DNA from: Oscillospiraceae bacterium
GTDB lineage: Bacteria; Bacillota; Clostridia; Oscillospirales; Oscillospiraceae
Assembly (NCBI GenBank): GCA_016293265.1
Contig: JAEDEN010000021.1
Coordinates: forward strand, 1-27,914
Length of the DNA: 27,914 nucleotides
Reading direction: 5' to 3'
Each line of letters begins with the position of its first letter. Within the stretch, counting starts at the first letter, position 1. Below are positions 23,544 to 27,914 of the stretch, one piece after another. The notes beneath the pieces were generated by a model. The model made no database searches. It was not told the DNA's origin and worked only from the letters and a program-made list of their open reading frames with translations. The position numbers were made by a program, and so were the translations under genes.

Positions 23544-23644
23544 TATCCGCCGTAAACCGCAGCAAGAACAGCCACGATCACCAGCAGTGCGATGCAGCCG
23601 ATAATGACCTGCTTTGCATACTTAGTAAAAATTCCAGGACCCAT
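23543..23644 (-). CDS. 33-residue single-pass membrane microprotein, coupled to rnhB
   Basis: ATG 23644, preceded by AAGGGAG with a 7-nt gap, opens a 33-codon frame ending in TAA that overlaps the rnhB ATG (TAATG). The product starts MGPGIFTKYAKQ and continues with a strongly hydrophobic run (VIIGCIALLVIVAVLAAV) ending YGG, a clear single membrane helix with a basic cytosolic side. Good ribosome binding site, hydrophobic pattern and exact coupling support a real gene. Function unknown; it is too short for usual gene prediction. Confidence 0.75.
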   Translation of the reverse strand: MGPGIFTKYAKQVIIGCIALLVIVAVLAAVYGG

Positions 23645-23812
23645 ACTGTACTCCCTTTCCCTGCCCACAGGCAGTCAGTTTTTCTTTATCCTTACACAGT
23701 GGAACGCACTGTCAGATAGCCCCTGCATATGGGGAAACACGCTGTGATATCTTCCTGCCACGGCATTTTCCGGCAGCCGGAAAGGTCGCGGCGGGCGGCT
23801 CCTTTCTGCCGT

Positions 23813-24688
23813 TTACGCCTGGGGCAGCTCCAATGTAAAGCGTCCCAGCTTTCCTCCACGGAACTCATCCAGAAGGATCTTGGCCATGCGTTCGGTGTCC
23901 ACCTCGCCGCCGGAGATCAGGAAACCGCGCTTGCGGCCGGCAGCCTCCAGGAGCCGGTAGCCCCAGGCGATGTCGTTTTCCCCCTCCTCCCGTCCGGGGA
24001 GGGAGGCAAGCTTATAAGCGGTCTTCAGGGCGTCAGGGTACTGGGTGCCAAGATAGGCCATCAGGTGACAGCCCAGGGTCTCCACATCCAGAATATCGTC
24101 CTTCACCGCGCCGGTAAAGGCCAGATTCAAGCCCACGCTCTGATCCTCGAATTTTGGCCAGAGGATACCAGGGGTATCCAGCAGCTCCAGCCCCTTGTCG
24201 ATCGGCACCCACTGCTTGGAGCGGGTGACGCCGGGACGGTCCTCTGTCTTGGCGGTCTTCCGGCCCGCCACCTTATTAATAAAGGTGGACTTTCCCACAT
24301 TAGGGATGCCTAAAATCATGACGCGGACCACGCGGCCGGCCTGCCCCTTCTCCGCGTAAGCGCGAAGCTTGTCCGAAAGCAGCTCCCGCACGGCGGCGGA
24401 GAACTTTGCCGTGCCGACGCCGCTTTTGGCGTCAGATTCCAGCACCGCATATCCCTTAGCGCGGAAATACGCTGCCCAACGCTTGGTAGCCTCCATATCG
24501 GACTGATCCACCCGGTTCAAAACCACCAGGCGGGGCTTTCCCGCCGTCATCTCATCCACATCCGGATTCCTGCTGGAAATAGGGATGCGGGAGTCCAGAA
24601 TCTCGCACACCGCATCCACATTTTTCACCTGCTCGACGATCATCCGCCGGGTCTTGGTCATATGGCCGGGATACCACTGAATGTTCAT
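23813..24688 (-). CDS. rbgA: Ribosome biogenesis GTPase RbgA (YlqF)
   Basis: A 291-residue circularly permuted GTPase that promotes late assembly of the 50S subunit. The permuted order is visible: G4 LNRVD (58-61) comes before G1 GIPNVGKST (127-135) and G3 DTPGI (171-174). The N-terminus MNIQWYPGHMTKTRR is a hallmark of the family. The start overlaps the lepB stop (ATGA). The neighbours rplS, lepB and rnhB are the same as in Bacillus. Confidence 0.97.
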   Translation of the reverse strand: MNIQWYPGHMTKTRRMIVEQVKNVDAVCEILDSRIPISSRNPDVDEMTAGKPRLVVLNRVDQSDMEATKRWAAYFRAKGYAVLESDAKSGVGTAKFSAAVRELLSDKLRAYAEKGQAGRVVRVMILGIPNVGKSTFINKVAGRKTAKTEDRPGVTRSKQWVPIDKGLELLDTPGILWPKFEDQSVGLNLAFTGAVKDDILDVETLGCHLMAYLGTQYPDALKTAYKLASLPGREEGENDIAWGYRLLEAAGRKRGFLISGGEVDTERMAKILLDEFRGGKLGRFTLELPQA

Positions 24689-25281
24689 GCGATCACCCCA
24701 ATCCGGCCAAATTCCCGTTTTTCCGTTATGGAATCCCGGCCGGGGAAGGCCAGCACCACCGCCTTGCCGATGACAAAACGGGTATCCACTGTGCCCAGGC
24801 GGGAATCCCGGCTGTCGTTGGAGTGGTTGCGGTTATCACCCATGACGAAAATGCTGCCCTCCGGCACGGTAAGGGGGAATTCCATCCCCTCCTCCGTAAA
24901 GGTAAGCTCGTTGATATAATCCTCTTTCAGAAGCTTTCCGTCCACATACACGGAACCGCTGGCAAAGTCGATATCCACCGTCTGCCCTCCTGTGGCAATA
25001 ACACGCTTGACGATGGGCTCATCCAAAAAGGTTTCCCTGGTCAAAACCACAATATCGCCGTACTGATAGTCGTTATAGAACATGGAATTGAGCACCAGCA
25101 GCCGGTCTCCGTGCTGGAGGGTGGGCAGCATGGAATGCCCGTCCACACCGATGAGGCGGATCCCAAAGGTGAAGATCAGCACCACTGTCAAAACGGAATA
25201 GACCAGCGCCTGGATCCACTCGTAAAAATCCCGTCCCTTTGCCCGATTTTCTTCCTGTGTGATTTCATGCTTCTCCTGCAT
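24685..25281 (-). CDS. lepB: Signal peptidase I
   Basis: A 198-residue membrane protease that removes signal peptides from exported proteins. One N-terminal membrane segment (about 24-44), serine S50 in GVDGHSMLPTL and lysine K92 in VKRVIATGGQTV form the catalytic dyad; the C-terminal GDNRNHSNDSRDSR box is present. I chose ATG 25281 (MQEKHE), with AAAGGAG about 8 nt upstream; the ATG-like codon at 25323 is preceded by no site. Confidence 0.95.
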   Translation of the reverse strand: MQEKHEITQEENRAKGRDFYEWIQALVYSVLTVVLIFTFGIRLIGVDGHSMLPTLQHGDRLLVLNSMFYNDYQYGDIVVLTRETFLDEPIVKRVIATGGQTVDIDFASGSVYVDGKLLKEDYINELTFTEEGMEFPLTVPEGSIFVMGDNRNHSNDSRDSRLGTVDTRFVIGKAVVLAFPGRDSITEKREFGRIGVIA

Positions 25282-25374
25282 AGTCTCTGCTCCTTTATAC
25301 GCCCGGGAGGCGGACACGGCCATTTCCCTTCATCCTTTTCATTCTCCCCAGGATACGATAAAACCTATTAAATT

Positions 25375-25403
25375 AGTATAGCAAAAAATTCCCCGTTCCA
25401 CAA
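25375..25403 (-). promoter_or_regulatory. Promoter of lepB-rbgA unit
   Basis: On the minus strand: TTGTGG (25403-25398), 17-nt spacer, TATACT (25380-25375) with an extended TG (TGCTATACT). The -35 box lies partly in the loop of the second terminator hairpin. Predicted leader about 87 nt. Confidence 0.6.
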
Positions 25404-25413
25404 GGGAGCGGGG
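25381..25413 (-). terminator. Second terminator after rplS, overlapping the lepB promoter
   Basis: Nine-bp stem CCCCGTTCC/GGAGCGGGG (25391-25399 with 25405-25413, one G-U pair), 5-nt loop, followed on the minus strand by AATTTTTT. On the plus strand it is also followed by CGATTTTTT. Confidence 0.7.
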
Positions 25414-25423
25414 CGATTTTTTG

Positions 25424-25454
25424 GAAAAGAAAAAGAGAGGCAGGCGCCTCTCTT
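25424..25454 (-). terminator. Terminator of rplS
   Basis: Nine-bp stem AAGAGAGGC/GCCTCTCTT (25433-25441 with 25446-25454), 4-nt loop, with TTTTTCTTTT following on the minus strand. It starts 11 nt past the rplS stop. Confidence 0.9.
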
Positions 25455-25464
25455 ATCCTTGGAA

Positions 25465-25806
25465 TCAGATCTTCTCCTTGATCTTAGCGCTCTTGCCGAT
25501 GCGGCCACGCAGATAGTACAGCTTGGCGCGGCGGACACTACCGCTGCGGACAACCTCGATCTTCTCGATGGAAGGAGAATAGACGGGGAAAACCTTCTCA
25601 ACGCCAACGCCGTAGGAAATGCGGCGAACGGTGATGGTCTCCTCAATGCCACCGTGCTTCTTGGCGATGACAGTGCCCTCGAAGACCTGGATACGCTCGC
25701 GGGAGCCTTCCTTGACCTTCACGTGGACCTTGACGGTGTCACCGACGTCCACCTGGGGAGCAGCGTTCTTCAGGGTTTCCTTGTTCAGTTCCTTAATGAG
25801 ATCCAT
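25465..25806 (-). CDS. rplS: 50S ribosomal protein L19
   Basis: A 113-residue protein of the standard length, found at the 30S-50S interface. The sequence has the L19 signature (VGDTVKVHVKVKEGSRERIQVFEGTVI, GGIEETITVRRISYGVGVEKVFP, LYYLRGRIGKSAKIKE). AGGAGGAAATAATCC ATG gives an ideal start. It has its own promoter and is closed by two hairpins, so expression appears independent of the neighbours. Confidence 0.98.
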   Translation of the reverse strand: MDLIKELNKETLKNAAPQVDVGDTVKVHVKVKEGSRERIQVFEGTVIAKKHGGIEETITVRRISYGVGVEKVFPVYSPSIEKIEVVRSGSVRRAKLYYLRGRIGKSAKIKEKI

Positions 25807-25903
25807 GGATTATTTCCTCCTAAATTATAGGCGTTCTTGCCGCTTTTCTTCGGCACAGGGCGCATTTTTGCGCGTGCACGGCAGAGGACCGCCCTTTGTA
25901 AGC
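25807..25903 (-). promoter_or_regulatory. Structured 5' leader of rplS (possible L19 leader)
   Basis: About 97 nt between the promoter and the ribosome binding site. Visible pairings include GCGC-AAAAAT-GCGC enclosed by GCAC/GTGC, and GCCG...CGGC. L19 autoregulatory leaders are known in Firmicutes; the match here is by position and foldability only. Confidence 0.4.
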
Positions 25904-25909
25904 TGGAAT

Positions 25910-25938
25910 ATGATATCACATGGAACGTTGGATTGCAA
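25910..25938 (-). promoter_or_regulatory. Promoter of rplS
   Basis: On the minus strand: TTGCAA (25938-25933), 17-nt spacer, TATCAT (25915-25910) with an extended TG (TGATATCAT). It lies 8 nt past the M50 protease stop. Start near 25903. Confidence 0.8.
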
Positions 25939-25945
25939 GCGGTTT

Positions 25946-26542
25946 TTACAAAAAAATCTCATAATTCAGCAGCAACCGTGCCGCGGCGGCAAATGCCGCA
26001 AGAGCCACCGGTGCAAGCCATAAGCTACCACCGGTGCAGACCATCACATAAAAAAGCCCGCCTCCCAGCGCCACGGCACAGCAGGCGCCTGTCACCCGGG
26101 CGACTCTCTCTCCCACCTGCCCTCCAAAGCACCAGGCTGTCAAAAGATACAGCGCCCTCCCGCCATCCAGCGGAAGGATCGGCAGTAAATTGAACACGCA
26201 CAGCACCACGCTTGCACCGACCAACGGTGTAAAGTGCGACTCGTCCCATATGGAAAGCAGGGCACAAAACATCAGGTTCGCCCCCGGCCCCGCCAGCGTG
26301 GCAACCAGCTCCCGCGGATAGGAAAGCCGGGCCGTATCCGCCTCCATCACCGCACCCAGCACACACACCCTAAGGGTGCGCACCCGAATCCCAAAGCAAC
26401 GCAGCACCAGGAAATGCCCCAGCTCATGGACAATGGCCGCCAGCATCACCGCTGCCAGCATCTCCCAGCCGCAGCTCCAGGCAAACCATGCAGCCAGAAG
26501 CACAAAGCCCGGCGACACGGCGCATTCAGGCCGCGGAGACAT
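25946..26542 (-). CDS. M50 site-2-type intramembrane protease, SpoIVFB-like
   Basis: A 198-residue membrane protein with zinc motif HELGH (H39, E40, H43 in AAIVHELGHFLVLR) inside a membrane segment, and the second motif NLLPILPLDGGR with D126. Hydrophobic segments run through the whole length. It lacks the CBS domain seen at the end of Bacillus SpoIVFB. I chose ATG 26542, which overlaps the M23 gene by 17 nt; there is no ribosome binding site, so translation is probably coupled. In-frame sequence upstream of this start is antisense-like shadow of the M23 gene. Pairing with an M23 protein recalls spoIVFA-spoIVFB, where the M50 enzyme activates pro-sigma-K; this role is inferred. Confidence 0.85.
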   Translation of the reverse strand: MSPRPECAVSPGFVLLAAWFAWSCGWEMLAAVMLAAIVHELGHFLVLRCFGIRVRTLRVCVLGAVMEADTARLSYPRELVATLAGPGANLMFCALLSIWDESHFTPLVGASVVLCVFNLLPILPLDGGRALYLLTAWCFGGQVGERVARVTGACCAVALGGGLFYVMVCTGGSLWLAPVALAAFAAAARLLLNYEIFL

Positions 26543-27482
26543 AATAGATGGGGTTGAGATAAACGCCGTCCTTTTGCAGTTCAAAGTGCAAATGAGCGCC
26601 GGTGGCCATACCTGTCTCCCCCACCTCCGCAATCTTTTCCCCCTTCCCCACCGCCGCGCCGGAGGAGGCACAGATGCGGCTGCAGTGGGCATAGAGCGTG
26701 GAATAGCCACCCTCATGGTTGATGATGCAGTATTTTCCGTAGCTGCTGCTTTCTCCCACAGCTCCCACCGTGCCGTCGGCAAAGCAATTGATGGCGGTAC
26801 CGGTGTCGGCGGCCAGGTCGATACCGTAATGAAACAAATCCTCCCCTTCAATGGGATGTTCCCGGTAACCAAAAGGGGAGCTTAAGGTCCCCCGAACCGG
26901 TGTGCAGTAGGAAAATCCCAGGATCGCCTGTTCCAGGCTCACACCCTCCGGGAGGTTTTCATCGGAGTACAGCACCCCGGGCACTGTTTCAGCCGGACTC
27001 TCCTCCGGCGGGGCTTCCGCCACCCGGTAAGTATGCAGCAGTTCCAGCGCCGTAGGCTCCCGCAGGGACGCCACCGTTGCGGAGGTCTCTTTCACTGAGG
27101 CTGCTTCATCCGGATGGAACACTGCCTGGTAGATGTCCTCTGCGGCACTTTGCGGATCATCCTCACCGGAAAAGGCGCGGCCAACGGCGGAGAATACCGC
27201 CTTCACATCCATATTCTGCTGCATGAGGCTGAGTGCTCCTTCCCGTAAGGATTCGATTTTCCCGGGAAGCAGCAGCTTCACCGCCACCAAGAAGACAAAA
27301 ATCGCCCCACAGGAAAGCAGTTGGACAAGCCTGCGGTGTTCCCTGGGAGAAAGGACCTCTTCCCCGCGCCTGGGTGTCTTTTTTTCACCGCGCTGTAAGG
27401 CCCGTTTGCCGCCCCGCTTCAAGTTTCGCCGCTGCTGCGCGGCGATGGTCCCGATCCGCCGTCCTACCTGCCGTGACGTCAT
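26526..27482 (-). CDS. M23-domain peptidase, SpoIVFA-like
   Basis: A 318-residue protein: basic cytosolic N-terminus (1-50), one membrane helix (about 52-72), a linker region, then an M23 (LytM) domain from about 192. Metal and catalytic residues are intact: H218 and D222 (HYGID), H266 (YAHCSR), and H297/H299 (GAHLHFEL). This suggests active endopeptidase chemistry on peptidoglycan, or a structural binding role. ATG 27482 is chosen because GGGAGGGAG lies 6-8 nt upstream. The longer reading frame upstream would cross the promoter. The overlap with an M50 protease and the sigma-E-type promoter favour a sporulation gene. Confidence 0.87.
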   Translation of the reverse strand: MTSRQVGRRIGTIAAQQRRNLKRGGKRALQRGEKKTPRRGEEVLSPREHRRLVQLLSCGAIFVFLVAVKLLLPGKIESLREGALSLMQQNMDVKAVFSAVGRAFSGEDDPQSAAEDIYQAVFHPDEAASVKETSATVASLREPTALELLHTYRVAEAPPEESPAETVPGVLYSDENLPEGVSLEQAILGFSYCTPVRGTLSSPFGYREHPIEGEDLFHYGIDLAADTGTAINCFADGTVGAVGESSSYGKYCIINHEGGYSTLYAHCSRICASSGAAVGKGEKIAEVGETGMATGAHLHFELQKDGVYLNPIYYVSAA

Positions 27483-27513
27483 GTCCTCTCCCTCCCTCTG
27501 CACGTTCTTGTGC

Positions 27514-27543
27514 AGTCTATGGGAGATTTTCCGGTAATATAAC
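27514..27543 (-). promoter_or_regulatory. Sigma-E type sporulation promoter of the M23-M50 pair
   Basis: On the minus strand: GTTATATT (27543-27536), 14-nt spacer, CATAGACT (27521-27514). This resembles the mother-cell sigma-E pattern (ATATT, about 14 nt, CATACANT) with one -10 mismatch. A start near 27507 would leave about 25 nt before ATG 27482, enough for the ribosome binding site. No good sigma-A promoter was found in the same place. Confidence 0.6.
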
Positions 27544-27544
27544 C

Positions 27545-27573
27545 TTGACATCCAACAGAATTTTTCGTATAAT
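27545..27573 (+). promoter_or_regulatory. Perfect consensus sigma-A promoter firing toward tRNA-Pro
   Basis: TTGACA (27545-27550), exactly 17 nt, TATAAT (27568-27573): all twelve positions match consensus. Start expected near 27580. No protein gene lies downstream before the tRNA at 27789, which suggests a strongly made stable RNA. Confidence 0.9.
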
Positions 27574-27579
27574 AATTGA

Positions 27580-27788
27580 CGCTGTATCGGTGTGTGGCAC
27601 GGCTGACAGAGTGCACGGTTCTGATTTACGGTGTTTTGATCCACCATGTGATGTTCCAAATCTCGAAACCCCCTATGGCATGGGTGGAAGCGGTTTTCCC
27701 GAAGCCGCTGGACTTTCCTTAAATATGCGCAAGGCCACAGCAAAAGCTACAGACACGAAACATCTTTGAAACCCTGATAATCGAATAA
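27580..27788 (+). ncRNA. Candidate structured small RNA (6S-like) ahead of tRNA-Pro
   Basis: About 209 nt with no plausible plus-strand protein, transcribed from a perfect promoter. Pairings close it: CTGTA 27582-27586 with TACAG 27748-27752, TGTGGC 27593-27598 with GCCACA 27734-27739, GTGCA 27611-27615 with TGCGC 27726-27730, an apical stem CCACCATG 27641-27648 with CATGGGTGG 27679-27687 (one bulge), and a side hairpin 27689-27709 (8 bp). The result is a long rod with a large central bubble and a small hairpin on its 3' side, as in 6S RNA; CCTTAAA follows that hairpin. No terminator is seen before the tRNA, so it may be co-transcribed. Identity is an inference. Confidence 0.45.
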
Positions 27789-27864
27789 CCGGGTATAGCG
27801 CAGTTGGTAGCGCGCGTGGTTCGGGACCACGAGGCCGTGGGTTCAAGTCCCGCTACTCGGACCA
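27789..27864 (+). tRNA. tRNA-Pro (anticodon CGG)
   Basis: A 76-nt cloverleaf including encoded CCA. Acceptor CCGGGTA pairs with TACTCGG (one G-U), D arm GCGC/GCGC with AGTTGGTA loop, anticodon arm CGTGG-TTCGGGA-CCACG with CGG at positions 34-36, T arm GTGGG-TTCAAGT-CCCGC, discriminator A. CGG reads the CCG codon. Confidence 0.97.
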
Positions 27865-27914
27865 TGCGGAGTGTCCTTATAGGATCTGAGTATCCTGTAA
27901 CGGGCACTCCGCAT
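27864..27914 (+). terminator. Very long hairpin after tRNA-Pro, probable terminator
   Basis: Arms 27864-27876 with 27902-27914 (13 bp, one G-U) continue, across one bulged C (27901), into 27877-27885 with 27892-27900 (9 bp, one G-U); loop CTGAGT. In total 22 bp in 51 nt. The window ends exactly at the base of the stem, so a following U-tract cannot be seen. The stem includes the last base of the tRNA CCA. Confidence 0.7.

Noticed and set aside
23645..23812. Additional gene or RNA in the rbgA-microprotein gap
   Set aside because: Contains only two small hairpins (7 bp near 23767-23783, 6 bp near 23696-23712) and short frames without a convincing ribosome binding site; no clear promoter.
26543..26872. 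Extended N-terminus of the M50 protease
   Set aside because: The added residues are an out-of-frame reading of the M23 gene and do not look like a membrane protein; the HELGH protein starts at 26542.
27580..27788. Signal recognition particle RNA, tmRNA or RNase P RNA
   Set aside because: No GGAA-tetraloop domain with the SRP signature, no tRNA-like ends of tmRNA, and too short and lacking the conserved core of RNase P RNA.
27719..27907. Minus-strand frame with AGLEPTASWSRTTRATNCA
   Set aside because: Antisense translation of the tRNA-Pro, a well-known spurious protein in databases.

Overview
This window looks like chromosome from a spore-forming, fairly high-G+C member of the Clostridia, most plausibly an Oscillospiraceae-type gut Firmicute. 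This is an inference from gene order, strong AGGAGG ribosome binding sites, the sporulation-type M23/M50 peptidase pair and the large BlaR1-like peptidase. I see no insertion sequence, prophage, CRISPR array or rRNA. Nearly all of the window is coding, and many long antisense reading frames are shadows of high-G+C genes.

Left part (1-6400). A very large secreted protein with carbohydrate-binding-like and OB-like repeats and a C-terminal PHP metallohydrolase domain runs off the left edge (minus strand). Then comes an EamA-type drug/metabolite transporter, divergent from a two-gene unit encoding a 3-methyladenine DNA glycosylase and a HAD phosphatase. The divergent control region holds a 21-bp palindrome and a possible 9-codon leader peptide coupled to the transporter.

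Middle (6400-13690). The PcrA/UvrD helicase is divergent from a BlaI-family repressor and an unusually large M56 (BlaR1-like) membrane metallopeptidase of 1390 residues. The blaI promoter is near consensus and is flanked by two 20-bp palindromic operators, so the pair is very probably autoregulated. The roughly 1050-residue extracellular part of the peptidase contains an internal duplication and is the least understood protein here.

Housekeeping block (13685-25806, all minus strand). In transcription order it reads rplS (L19), lepB (signal peptidase I), rbgA, an unlisted 33-residue membrane microprotein, rnhB, yraN, thrC, a metallophosphoesterase, then tig, clpP, clpX, lon and engB. Many of these overlap by 1-4 bases. 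The second half is the protein-folding and quality-control cluster; two long hairpins without U-tracts sit between tig and clpP and between clpX and lon.

Right end (25807-27914). An M23 peptidase and an M50 intramembrane protease overlap and resemble the spoIVFA-spoIVFB pair. The M23 gene is preceded by a good match to the sporulation sigma-E promoter. Back to back with it lies a perfect TTGACA-17-TATAAT promoter firing right, into about 200 nt of non-coding, foldable sequence (a candidate 6S-like RNA) and then tRNA-Pro(CGG), closed by a very long hairpin at the window edge. These RNA and promoter elements are the most notable candidates for something not annotated by standard gene callers.
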